From Oxyruncus cristatus (Eukaryota > Chordata > Aves > Passeriformes > Cotingidae): 64,000 bases of DNA. This document shows, piece after piece, positions 45,572 through 58,639 of the stretch (positions within the stretch are counted from its first letter, which is position 1; every line of letters starts with the position of its first letter). The stretch lies in the NCBI GenBank assembly GCA_013399855.1, contig VXAY01001956.1, forward strand, positions 1,119,068-1,183,067, written 5' to 3'. The notes below the pieces were generated by a model that saw only the letters and a list, made by a program, of their open reading frames with translations, had not been told where the DNA came from and did no database searches. The translations under genes and the position numbers were made by a program.

Positions 45572-46364
45572 GGACAGTGGACTGAGCATCCTCCCGTGAT
45601 GTGCCTAACAGTAGCCAGGTCAAGGTGCTCCTCTCTGTCTGATCAGGATATTTAAGGTTTGGCTGCTTGTCATCGCTCCTCCATGCTCCTTTGTGTTGGT
45701 GCAGATGTGTTTTGATAGCAAAAAAATTAAGTCTGGGTAAGAGAACTTGCAGAACTCTTGTAGGAAGGCTGCACATCCACAGCTGTCCTTGCAGTTAATG
45801 GGAGGTGAAGCTAATTAAAATTGCTTAGGGCTATTGCTAGCAAAATTATATGGAAGCACTGTATTCATTATTTAGTAAGCTTTGCACTCTAAACTTTACC
45901 ACATAACCTCACTGCTGTAAATCATATTACATTCAAAGAGCAGCTAAAAGTGCTTGGGTTTTGCCATATGCTCGTTTCTCATTTGTTTAATTCTTGACTC
46001 ATGAAGCTATTTTTGTTTCACTCTCCTAAATTAAAACTGGATTGGCCCAAGGGTGTTAATTTGAAGTTAATGATTAAAAAACCCCAACAAAAACAAAGTA
46101 AGGAAAATGTACAAAGGCAGGGCAATGAAAGCTAACGATGCAGTTAGATATAAATCCTGGTACGCTGCATAGTAGCAATACAGGAAATCGTAGCTACTTG
46201 CTGCCATTGTTCACCTCACCATTTCTGCTTTACCAAAACAGCAATAATTTACAAAAAAATGTGTGAGCCCAGAACATCCTGTCAAAAATTTCTTACATGA
46301 TAAATCAAAATAACATTTATGCAAATTGTCTTAGCAGCTCAATATGGGTGATTGAAACCTTAAA
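45572..46364. other. Intergenic, nothing recognised
   Basis: About 790 bases of AT-rich sequence with no supported gene or repeat. Confidence 0.5.
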
Positions 46365-48742
46365 CTTGCTGGATGACTAATGGAAACTGAGAGGAGTCAG
46401 TCTAGGAGGTTCCTGGAGTGTATGGAAGATAACTTCCTGATACAGCTGGTGAGCCTACGAGGGGTGGTGCCCTGCTAGATCTGCTGTTTACGAACAAAGA
46501 AGGGCTGGTGGAAGGTTTGGGGGTTGGAGGCCATCTTGGGCACAGCAACCACATAATGACAGTTTTTGATTCTTGGAGAAGTAAGGAAGGGTGTCAACAA
46601 AACCTCTACCTTTGACTTCCAGAGAGCAGACTTTGAGTTGCTCAGGACACTGGTTCAGAGAGTCCCTTGGGAAACAGTCCTCAACAACAAAGCTGTCCAG
46701 GAAGGCTGGACATACTTTTGGAAGGAAATCTTAAAGGTGCAGGAGTGTTCTATCCCTCTGTGCAGAAAGATGAGCTGATGGGGGAGAAAATAAGTCTGCT
46801 TGAACGGTGAGCTTTTGCTGGAACTCAGGGAAACCCCCAAAATTTATGATCTGTGGAAGAAGGAGCAGATAACTGAGGAAGAGTACAAGGATGATATAAG
46901 ATTACGTAGAGAGAAAATTAGAAAGGTGAAAGCTCAGCTAGAACTCAGTCTGAACACTGCTGTGGAAGGTAACAAAAGGGGTTTTATAAACACATTAACA
47001 ATAAATAGAAGGCCAAAGAAAATCTCCATCCTTTATTGGACACAGGGAGGAACATTGTCACCAAGGACGGGGAAAAAGCTGAGATACTTAATGCCTTCTT
47101 TGCCTCAGTCTTTAATAGAAGGACTGTTATCCACAGAGCAACCAGCCCCTGGTTTAGTAGGCAGGGACAGGGAGCAGAATAGACTCACTGCAATCCCTGG
47201 AGAAGTAGTTAGTGACCTGGTGACCTGCTGAGCCAATTAGATACACATGAGTCTATGGGACCAGATGAGATTCATCTGAGGGTGATGAAGGAGCTGACAG
47301 AATTGCTCACCAAACCATTCTTCATCATTTATAATCAGTCCTGATTAACTGGGGAGGTCCCAGACAATTGGAGGTTAGTAAATGTCACACCCATCTGCAA
47401 GGGTTGGAAGCAGGATCTGAGGAAGTACAGGTGAGTCAGCCTGATCTCAGTACTGGGGTAGTTTGTGGAACAGATCATCTTGAGTATGATCACATGGCAC
47501 GTACAGGACAACCACAGGATCAGGCCTAGCCAGCACAGGTTTAGGGAAGGCAGTTCCTGCTTGACCAACCAGATCTCCTTTTATGAACAAATGACCTGTC
47601 TGGTGGATGAGGGAAAGGCTGTGGGTGTAGTCTACCTGGACTTCAGTAAAACCTTCATTACTCAGCATATTCCTGGAAAAGCTGGCAGTCCATGGCTTGG
47701 ACAGGTGTAGTCCCCATTGGGTTAAGAACTGGCTGGGTGTCCAGGTCCAGAGAGTGGTGGTGAGTGGTGCCACTTTCAATTGGTGACCAGTCATTAATGG
47801 GGATCCCCAAGGCTCAGGATTGTGGCCAGTCCTGTTTAATATCTTTATCAGTGATCTGGATGAGGAGATTGACTGCATCCTCAGTAAGTGCAGATGACAC
47901 CCAGGTTGATCTGCTGCAGGGCAGGGAAGCTCTACAGAGGGATCTGGACAGGCTGGAGGCGATGGACCAAGGTCAGTGGTATGAGGTTCAACAAGGTCAA
48001 GTGCCTTGTCCTGCACTTGGGCCACAACAATGGCCAAGTGCCACAGGTTGGGGGCAGAGTGGCTGAAGTGTGGCCCAGTGGGAAAGGACCTGGGATCGCA
48101 GTTAGACAGCAGCGTGCCCAGGTGGCCAAGAAGGCCAATGCCATCCTGGCTTGTATAAAAAATAGCATGGCCATCAGGACTCAGGAAGTGATTGTCCTTC
48201 TGTACTTGGCACTAGTGAGGCCTCATCTTGGGTACTGTGTCCACTTCTGGGCCCTTCCATTCAGGAAGGAAGTTGAGGTGCTGGAGCATGTCCAGAGAAG
48301 GGCAATGGAACTGATGAAGGGTCCAGAGAGTAAGTAATATGAGGAGAGGCTGAGGGAGCTGGGGTTGTTTAGCCTGCAGAACAGGAGGCTCAGGGGTGAC
48401 CTTATTGCTCTCTACAACTACCTGAAAGGAGGTTGTAGCCAGGTGGGGGTTGGTCTCTTCTCCCCGGCAACTTGTGACAGGATGAGAAGAAATGACCTCA
48501 AGCTGCACCAGGGGAGGGTCAGGTTGGACATCAAGAAGAATTTCTTCACTGAAAGGGGGATTAAGCATTGGAGTGGACTGCCCAGGGAAGTGGTGGAGTC
48601 ATCAGCCCTGGAGTGTTCAAGAAATTACTGGATGTGGCACTTGGTGCTGTGGTTTAGTTGACATGGTGGTGTTTGCTCAAACATTGGACTCAATGATCTT
48701 GAAGGTCTTTTCCAACCTTAATGATTCTGTGATTCTATGACT
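46365..48742 (+). mobile_element. CR1 LINE, 5'-truncated 2.4 kb copy with dead ORF2
   Basis: This is the longest repeat in the window. From left to right it contains the pre-RT part of CR1 ORF2, the reverse transcriptase domain (CLVDEGKAVGVVYLDFSKT at about 47,597-47,653; catalytic ADD at 47,890-47,898), the C-terminal region (LVRPHLGYCVHFWAL near 48,208), and the 3' end with octamer tail (ATTCTGTGATTCTATGA). The reading frame is broken by several stops and shifts. The residue before the catalytic Ala-Asp-Asp is serine rather than the usual aromatic residue. It is non-autonomous now. Confidence 0.95.
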
Positions 48743-49407
48743 CCATATTAACTTTTCACATAGGACTTCAATGTTCCAAATTTGGCAGCAAGGAATTTTA
48801 ATTCCGCAGTATAAAATCAACATTCTTATATGTACGCAAATTGTCAATATGTCCAGACAACAGCTTCTGCTGTAAAGTTTTGGTTGGAAAAAATGTAGAA
48901 ACTTATTCTATATTGCCTTATAATTTTCTAAAATTCTAACTGATTTTTCAAACTGCTTTTAATATATGCATCCACACATATGTTTTCCCACTTCTCCAGA
49001 CTGTTTTGTTTTGCAGTAAACCCTTACTCTGCTTTATGGCGTTATGGTTCCATCTGGGAAATCATATGAAATAATCTGGGAAATCATATGATCCAATATT
49101 GAATCGTCTTCTCCCTCTGCAAATAATGTTTTCTGCCCAGTGACAGGTTTGACCAGCAAAACCACCGGGGGAGGAGGAGTAAGCCAGTGGTGGAAAACTT
49201 AATGTTACATTTTTTTTGTTCCTTTTTTTTTTTCCCTAGTATTGTGGGTTTTTTTGGTTGTTTGTGTTTGATTTTTTTTTCACTTTTGTTTGTTTGCTTT
49301 TACAGTTTTTGAGATTTTTTTAGGTTGATCTAAAAGCTGCAATTAAAAATGTTCTCCATTTAAAGAAGGGGAAAATTATTCTTCTTCCTTCTTCATGTAT
49401 TCCCTAG

Positions 49408-49444
<37 letters not shown>

Positions 49445-52400
49445 TTTTCAAATTTTTTTTTTTNNTTTTTAGTATTTTGGTTTCCAGATACTAGTTCATG
49501 TCTAGAATGTTGATTAAAAATGGTCATAATAAGGCAATACCCTGCTCTCCCTTATAGACAAGATCAGCTTGTTTCAGTAGAGTAAACCTAAGATGAATTC
49601 ACACTGGCATAAGTACTGGAAAAAATGGTGAGTGTTGAGGCAGGAGTTGGAAGGTACTTCTCATTGTCAGCCTTTTTTATGGTGATTTCAGGGAACATTG
49701 AATCATTCAGTTTATATAACTGTGAGGATTTAGACTTGTTTGTCTATACAAATACCTTGCATCTCATATGAGCTACTGAAGTCGAAGCTCTCTCTCTGGT
49801 GCTAATGGTGGAGGATGGGAAAAGAGCAGCAGACACGTTTTTTGGGGCAGCTTCCTCTTTTTGCCTTAGACCCCATGAAACCTATGTGGACTTTTGTGTG
49901 CGCCTTTCCTACGCCCTTCTGCCAACAGCATGAGATTTCCTTCAGAAGAAAGTGTTTGCAGTGAGTTGTCAGTCAAATACTTCACCAGGAGGAGCTCAGT
50001 AATGAGAGTGCGCTCCCTTTCTCCAGTCCTGTTAGTGGCCTCCCTTCTGCCAGTCCTGGTTGACTTAAGGAAGTTGTCTTTGTATCTTCCTAAACAGTCT
50101 GTTTAGCCACTTCTTATTGGTGAGCTAGCTAACAAGAGTAGTTACACAACAGTCACTATGTTCTCTTAGTCCTTTACCATATACAGTGAAACCTGTCAGC
50201 TTCGGGATAAAGAAAAGAACAAGTTAAGCAGCTGATCCCAACTGTTTAGTGATTCTGCAGCCATAGACAAACCAAGCTCAGAGCTGCCCGAAACACAACA
50301 CTGTAAGTCCTGACAGCAGAGTCATCACTCAGTAAATGCAGATAATGTGGTCCTTCACTAGCAATAACAACACTGATCTACTGGTTTACATCTTTGACAG
50401 AGTGTTTTTTCTTGGTATTCACACCATTTCACCTGCAAAAGAAGGGCTTAGTCAGTAGTCTCTTAGGTGGCCTGATGCACTTGGCAATTGTGAGGAGCAG
50501 ATTTGGCCATCAAAGAAACCCAAAGAGATGAAATTGAATAGTCATAGAAAAGTAGAAGGGACTTCTTAGGGTTTGAAGCCAGAAATTCTTACCAAGAGGA
50601 CTGAAGAAAAACGAGGAGGATGATAGGGCAAGAGGAATCATGTAATTTATGGGTAGCCAAATGGCTGCCTGAAAGGTGCAAAAGCAATTTAGCAGATTGT
50701 GGGATGTTTTTATGCAGAAAGGTCTGTCTCTGGGGAAGTGCAGCTCTGCCCACAGCAATTGCATTGGGAACAGCGCCAGAAAGACAGTATGAGATAGGAC
50801 TGTGTTCAGTAGGGGCATCCATTGTATTCTAAGTCAGTGATCTGTGTATCAAATATAAAGAAAACTATAGTGCATAAAGCAGTGTGTTGCTTGATGTACC
50901 ACAAAAATCAAAATAAATCTCTGCTGATTAAGTAAATACATCCCTGAAAACCATATGATGTGCTACTCCACCCTTCTTCTGTGTTAATGCTATCTTACAG
51001 GGGCGTACAAACTACTGATAGGAAACGTCTCTGCCACAGATGCAGGAACAGACACCTATCTTAGACCACCACAGTTTACATGGTATAGCTTACATGGTAC
51101 AGCTTACAACATTGCATGTAAATGGAGAAATATCCAGATGTATTCAAAAGAGTGGGGTAAGTTCCATGACAAACAAAATCCCCTTGGCCAAGGGAATCTG
51201 TCTGTTCAGCATGGGGAGTCTGAGGGTAAACTCAACTTCAATGTCTTTCTATGTCAGCTATGTCAGGAAGGAACAGAGAAGTCTCGTGTGGTATAATAGA
51301 TGAATCTCATAATGGGAGTCAAATAAATGGCAGTGAATTCTGAGGAAAGTACTTTTAAAATAATAAGCTGATGACTGGGATTAACAAAGGTAAAAGATGA
51401 CCTAAAGCTTTGGGATGAGGATGGCTGATGACTGCTTCATGTACTGAGCTTCCATCCCAGGGAGTACAAAGGGACAATTCAAGACTGGGCTGAACTTTTG
51501 GAGGAACTAATGATCTCCATGAATGTCTTTCCCTTTGTTAAGGTGTTAAAACATTTTTGAACTTCCATGATAAATAAGTTTGTAATGTAAGTAAAAAAAA
51601 GGCAGTTCCTTTCTTTTCTTCACTTTAGTCTTTCTTTCATAAGTACAAACAGTACACTGTAAACACAGTTCCCCTGTAGGAAAAGCAAAGGGGATAAAAA
51701 AGAGGAAGAGTCCTTATTTGCATAAGTAATGTAGTACAAATAATGTACTTGTGATGAAGGTAATATAACATCTATTTAGAACAGAGTAAAAGAACTGAAC
51801 ATCAGTAAAAGGAAAGCATTATTCCAAAAGGGAGACAAATAAATGGGAAACATCTTTTCATCATTTTGAATACACCCCATTAAATTAATTTGAGCAAGTT
51901 GTCTAAATTCTGGTATGTTCATAAGTGTTTTTTACACACACCAAGCTGAACTAGCTCCGTAAAGAAAGAAAAATGCCTTCCTAGACTCTTTCTCTATATT
52001 CAGCCAAAGCAGCAACATGTTCATCAAAGCCATAAACAAAGTGCATAACCAGAGATTTAATTCTTGAAATTACACTTGGCTACAAAACTTTCAAAGCCAT
52101 GTGGAGAAGGCCTTTATGCAGAGTCCCTTACTGTAGCTTTAGATCATGATGAACTAAATTAATTCAGGGAAGTTATTATTGCTTGCAGTTTGCCTGTGAT
52201 GAGAGCTGGGACTGCGTTTTCTTTTCGGAGCTTGGATTTTAATCTATGTTAATATTCACATCAACAGGGTAAGTTAATGAGGCCCAAGCTCGTTTTATTA
52301 TCTTTCATCTGACTGAAGCTCTAAGCTTCTACCCGCACAGTCTGGGATACGCACTCTGCATGCTGGATGAGGAAGAGCAGCTTATTCTTGAGCATTTGTA

Positions 52401-53257
52401 CTGCACAGACACGAGTGCTCTGTGGTTGGTGTTCTCCATATGGGAAAGTTAATTTTGTTTCTGTCTTGCTTGAAAACAAACAAACAATAAATCAGCAACA
52501 TAAAAAAATAAAAGGCAAAAAATAAGGGGTATGAAAAGAAATGCAAGCATGCCTGCAAGGTCTGAAACAGGGCTGGGCATGCACTTTTTTTCTTTGTAGA
52601 AGACAAAGTGGTTGATGATTGCTGACGTACACTAGGAAAAAAATAGAGCTTATTTAAAAGACGGCTATATTAAAATAGGTGGGTTTTAATTCTTGAAACT
52701 ATTTTTATCATTTGGGTCTCCTGAAGTGCATGTTTGCACCTAATGATTTCTCAAGTAAGGACTGACAGACTTTTCAGAAGTATTTGAACATATCAAATGT
52801 TCTAGCATCGGTAACAACTATACAAAGAACAATGGAAATGGCATGTGGAGTTGAGCTGGTGAAGCAGACAAAAAGGAAAAAAAAGAAAACAAAGATTAAG
52901 TGTGCAACTGTGCAGCCTTTCTGCATGTTGCATTGCAGAGAAATGTGGTTTGGAGAGGGTCTGTCTGGCTGCTGAATGTCCCAGCCACTCTGCCTGCCTG
53001 CAAGAGCACAGGGTGCTGGAGCAGTCTGGCAGGTCCAGGAGAAGGAAGGAGAAGCTTCACCTTCTTGGTAGTTTTAAAAAGACTCAGTCAGGAGAATGCT
53101 TCTCTGGAAGAAGAGAGAAGTAGTTGGTCTTCCTGCCTTGGGATCAGGTTAGAATAAAAATGCAAAACAAGCTTCTGGAGAGGAATGGATGGACAGGAGA
53201 CGCAACTGCTTCTGTTCTGTGGCAAAACAAATAACCTACTGCTCAGTGGGGGCAGAT
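48743..53257. other. Intergenic, low-complexity tracts only
   Basis: AT-rich sequence with no supported gene. It contains an 18-bp direct repeat (49,052-49,091), T/G-rich sequence (49,207-49,320), a poly-T tract with a 2-N gap (49,411-49,473), and a 14-bp tandem duplication (51,076-51,103). Confidence 0.5.
49411..49473. repeat. Poly-T tract with 2-base gap
   Basis: A T homopolymer of about 33 bases is followed by GTTTTCAAA and more T residues with NN at 49,464-49,465. Confidence 0.9.
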
Positions 53258-53560
53258 CACAAAATCACGGAACCAATTAGTTTGGAAAAGACCTCTGAGA
53301 TCATCGAGTCCAGCCTTTGACTGAACACCACCACGTCAACTAGACCATTGCACTAAGTGCCACATTCAGTCTTTTCCTAAACACCTCCACCCTGGGCAGT
53401 CTGTTCCAACAGTTAACACCCCTTTCAGCAAAGGAATTCTTCCTGATGTCCAACCTGAACCTCGCCTGGGGCAGCTTCAGTCTTTGTCCTCTTGTCCTGT
53501 CGTTAGTTCCCTGGGAGATGAGGCTGACCCTCACCTTGCTACAACCTCCTTTCAGGTGGT
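53258..53560 (-). mobile_element. CR1 LINE 3' fragment
   Basis: On the plus strand it reads AAAATCACGGAACCAATTAG, then AAGACCTCTGAGATCATCGA, CCTGGGCAGTCTGTTCCAAC, GAATTCTTCCTGATGTCCAA and CACCTTGCTACAACCTCCTT, which is reverse-complement CR1. The minus-strand frame still reads RFRLDIRKNSFAERGV, the conserved CR1 ORF2 C-terminal segment. Confidence 0.93.
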
Positions 53561-56500
53561 TTCAGATGCCTTTTGGTTTATCAGTTTGCTACTCCTGATA
53601 CTGAAATGCTGTGCTACAGACCAATTAAAGAAATGTCTTTATATGTCTTTCCATCCTCATTACAATTTTTGTTGTCCGTAATAGGAGCAGTTTTATATCA
53701 AATGACAGTATTGTATAGAGCAAAATATGATGGGAGGAGTGGCAGGTTAACACAGGGCAAGAAAAAATCTGTGGAGAATTCACATGTGCTAGTCTGAATT
53801 TTACAGTTAATTCTTTCACCTTCAAAGAGTTACAAGCCTGCTTTTGCAGAGATGAAGGCAGCTTTAATTAGCAGTGAGCAAATGGGCCCCAGCGGGTGGA
53901 GCAGGTAGGTTTGATCCCAGGCTGGGCATCCCAAATCAGTTGCTCAAAGATAACTGAAAGCTGTCATCTAACTCGATGGTCCATTAAACGTGGGATGTGT
54001 TTACTTGATTTTGTTTTGAAATTATTTTCATTTGTCTCAGTGAGATACATCTGAAAGTTTTGAGCTGTAGCAAGTACCGTTCTTATTTGTTTGCATGCAT
54101 TATGCTGGAAGAACTCACACGTTTTTTCCACTTTGCTGAGCTTCACTCTCATGCTAAATTGCTTATTTAAGTTCAAATGTCAGTTAATTGTTAGGTAAAT
54201 AAGTTTGTGCGTTTTAAAACTAAAACAAAGCAGTAAATATAGAATATTAGCTGGGGGAGGAGTGGGAAACTGAAAGTTCCTCAAAGAATGGGGATGCTTA
54301 TTAGAGAAATATTTCTGATCACACAGCAGTATGCAGATTTTCAGCTGTACTTTCAGCTTGGAGAGTCCATAAACTCAAAGGAAAACTCTGAAAGGCCTCT
54401 GAAAACAATAGCATATGTATACACAGGGAGAATGAATAAATATGCCCTCTCCCCATGTCCTGACAAAAGCAGTCTGGTTAAAAAATGCTTCTTCGTAAGA
54501 ACCAGTTTCTGTAAAATTTTCATAAGGATTGATAATTTGCAAGCTTCACACTCCTTCAGCCCTCCAGTAATAACAAAAGCTTGGAAACAGCCTAGGATAT
54601 TGAGGTACTGGACTGAATTTCAAACTTCAGGCCTACTAGAAGCTGAGGTCAAAATTTGGAGGAAAGTTGCTCCCATTTTAGTTACTAGCAACACTGAGGC
54701 AGTTAGTGATGGTCTTGGCTGAGTTTCTGACAATTTTAGCAGCTTTATTTGTACAGCTAGCTTTGTGGGATGACAGTGACTACTATCTTTTGCTAGGGAT
54801 GCTCGTATTTGATGCTGACATTGATGTATCATCCTCAGAAGTGATTGCAGCTGAGTCGCTTGTTCATTTGCATCTTTATGACTTTCAAGCCATCTTCTTG
54901 TATGTCTGTGTTGGTTGCTTCGATATTTTTCCCCTATTCTTCCAGTAACTCTGTTACTTTTCTCAAACAGTGTCTTCCAGTGACACCAGTATGAGCCAAG
55001 TGAACTGAAGAGGATTTCTTTCCAGCGTTGAGTCAGGATGAGTTCTGGGGTTTATGGAATTCTTAGCTTAAAGTTTTAACCTTTACCTCATCATCCTCCC
55101 CCTCCAGACCCAGTGTGAACCTACTGTCTTTGCTTCCCTGTTACTGTTAGTGTCCTTCCACCCATCACTCGTCATGAGGAGAGTCAACGTCTTTGGAAAT
55201 CTCCTTTCTTGAGGAGAAGCTGACCTATGCTCAGCAATTTGATCTTCTCAGCAGGTCTTTATTGGCACCTGCAGGTGCCCATAAGAGCACAATCAGGCAA
55301 ACGACCCTAGCACTGCTGTCCCCCCTTGTCTTTATTTCCTGAAGTGCTCAAGAGATAACTTTCACCTCTTCTGCTTTGTCTTTGGCTCTCTGCTTTAGAC
55401 ACAGCTCTAGTAGGGGAAAAAGTGAATATTTCTCAGAGTGGAGGAACAGTTTTGTTCTCTGGAGTAGCAAGACCGATGCTTGTATTCTGGAGAACACTTT
55501 GCTCTTATAAAGCTTGTGCTGGTTTGTATCACCACTTGATAGCCTGTTTAATAATGTGGACTAGTTATTATGTCAGCTAGCTTGTTTAGTAAGGATGTGA
55601 GGTTCCTCCCTCCTGTAGAACAGGTGCATCCCTCTGTCTGCTGGGATGGGTTCCTGGTGTTTGGAAATACTGGAATATCCTTAGACAGGCAGAACAGGAA
55701 CCACTTGGGTAACAGTACAGCAGAACACTCTATGAATACAAAGTCATGTGCATGTTTTCCTGTCTGCTTTTTTCCCAGTTTTAAATTTCTGCTTCATGCT
55801 CCTTTTCCCTTACAAACAGGGGATGTTCAGCCTCAAAGGCTCAGGGTTTTGCACTGTGTGGCAGAGTAGGCCAAGGCCAAGGAGAATTAATTCTGATCTA
55901 GGGATGGCTTGTGTGTGTATGATCTTAGAATAGCTTTTCCTTTTAGATGCTTGACAAATTCCCAAAGCAGGAGATAGCATGGATGTCTCTGCTTTGACCC
56001 TCATGGTGTTTTCCAGGCCAATAATATTGGGCTACTAGTACTTTCTGTATGTCCTGCCAGTGCTCTCTGCAATGAACACACACTCCCCGCTCCACCCCCC
56101 ACTCCCTGCCATTTTGCAGTCAATCTTACTTGCAGGAATGGACAATTTCACTTCTGTGGAATGGTTTGCTGCCAGTGGCAGCTCCTCTGCTCAAGCAGGC
56201 ATCCACACTGCTGAGGGGCGTGGTATGTAGGTGGGCCATGTGGTCACTGAGGTGATTGCAGATGTGGGTTGTAAATGCAAGTGGTACTTTTCTCAGCTTA
56301 AGTTGCTCCCATTGCATGTGGGTACAGGGTCAGTTCTAGCCAAAGCCCGTGTTTGCTGATTCATGAAGATGTCTGTCCTTTCTCCTGAAGCTCAAAGTTA
56401 TCTGAGCTCCCTTTTGCTATGCTCCTTTCTGCTAGTGAGCCAGCCCAGAGGCTGCTTGCTGCTGGTACCTATAGCTTCTGTCCTCATGTCTATTTGACCT

Positions 56501-58635
56501 CTACTGAATTTAGCCTCTTAAGTTCAGTAATTTGTTTAAATCCCTGTGCTATGCTCGGCTTTGATGGGCATCAGTAGCAGCCACTTTCTTGGGGCACTGA
56601 AGGACATCTCAGTGGCTGGAGATGCCTCTCCCTCCTGCCTGTCCGTCCCTGTTTTCTTTCATTTGGCCTACTTCAGCACCTTATCACGAAGGGAGGGAGT
56701 TTAAACCAGCTGCAATTTGCAAAGACAGTGGCTCAAAATGTCTTCAGGTAAGAGAGGTCTGTGGCAACACTGATGTGATGGTACTGCCACCCAGGGTTGC
56801 CCTTGCCAGTAGCCTAACACGTGCTCGGGCTGTCTCCTCCCCAACTCTTCCAATGCATCCCTAGACTTTCTATTGATCCTCTGCAATGTCATTTAGTGAG
56901 TAGTGATAAACATAGTAGTGCACTCAGAATCCTGGTCGGCTCAAGAGCCAGAGTGCTCCTAAAAGTGCACTCCTGCATAATATTCCTGCATATTGAAGTA
57001 ATGGCCCTAAGTACTATTCACTATGTCAAGAGATAAAAAAGTATCAGTCACTAACTGAGAACCGAACTCAGACAAAAATCATGAAGCTTAAGCCATGGTA
57101 ATAAACCTGTCAGTCTTCTCAGATATGGAGCAGAAAACCCCTATGATGCCAGTGACAAGGAGAGTCAGCTCACTGAACAGGCAAAGCAGCCCATCCTTTG
57201 GACTGTGGTATGAGAACAAAATAAAGCCCTGACAATATCCACAGTGTGCTGTAGAAATGCTGGGGCAGGTCTTGCTGGGCTGGCTTCCAGTAGCTAAGCA
57301 AGCCTGAGCAAAAAGCTATAGAAACACTAATCCTGTCTTGGGGAGAACAGGCTTACTGTACTGAGGTTTGTAATGAACAAACAAGTTCTGAGAAGATCAG
57401 AAAAGATTTGACTACCAATCTTTAGGAAAGTATGTTATATCTTTCAAAAGAAAGAGGAGCTGATCTTTCTTTACCATCCTTTATTTTAATTATTTGAAAG
57501 TAGTGCTGCAAGATTAGCAATCTTTCATGAATTCAATAGCAATTTTATGATTGTATAGGAAGTGTATTTGTTGTGGCTCTGTAAACTCAATGGTTCAAGC
57601 AAACTTGCTCCTCTGACATCTCCCTCTTATTTTTTTTTATGACCTCTTAAAGTAATGTTTTGTTTTGTTCTGGTTTCCTATTATTCATGAGCAAGTCTAA
57701 GATGTTCATATCCTCCCACAGCCTCTGGTTGAATATAGGTTTCACATTGAAGTTGTTCTGGACTTTTTTTCCTTTCTTGAATGAGCTTTGATGTATCTGT
57801 TTGAGTTTCTCCTGCCATCTGGTATTCTGCATTGAGAGCCACGATCCACACTGTTAACTCCTCTCTGGTATTTTCTCTTTTGCATATGTTTGGTGGAACT
57901 CCTAAGCTGCATCAGAAATCTACTGAAAACACATTTGTGGTGGGTCTAATTCCTTCACCTTTATGACATTTTGTGCTGGCCTGAGGATGCTGCCCTGTTG
58001 AAAAGCAAAAATCTCAAAATGCTCTTTCTTCTAGCTGTCTCGTTGCCCTACGTTTTCTCCCTTCTCCTCTTTTGCCATATAGAAGAACCTGCTTTAGGAC
58101 ACAAACCCCACTACATGAATGAAACTAGATGGAGAAATTTAGTGTTTTCCTTCATGAAGCAATTGGACCAGTGTTTATTCTCAGAAACTTCTCATTTGGT
58201 GAAGAAGAGATTTTACTATTGAGCTAGAAGGTTGGCTCAATTTCAATAATTTATGTGAAATAGTAAAATCGTTCTCTTCTGAATTCACACTCACTGTAGT
58301 GCAAGACAGAATAGCGAGTGGATTAAATGTGGTTTGAATATAAATGTTCAGTGTATGTTATATTATTTTCCCATTTAAAAAAGGCCTTAGACTTCACTCA
58401 TGAGTGCTGCAGTAACCATATTTTAGGGCAGAGGCTCATCTACGTATTTTGTCAAAATACAAACCCTTCCACTACTAGGATGTGTATTTTTATTACATAT
58501 TATGTTTTTATTAAAATGTGGTGTTGTAATAGGATTCATCTTTCTCCAAGGAGACTTTTATATATACTTATGTTTATATACACACATATTCTCATTAAAA
58601 ATGGTTTTGCTATGGGGAGGAGAGCATTGAGTCCA
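53561..58635. other. Intergenic, nothing recognised
   Basis: About 5 kb without a supported gene, RNA or transposon. Short open frames on both strands lack splice sites and recognisable similarity. Confidence 0.5.
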
Positions 58636-58639
58636 AAAG

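Noticed and set aside
47447..48037. 196-codon minus-strand open frame
   Set aside because: It is the antisense shadow of the CR1 reverse transcriptase region on the plus strand.
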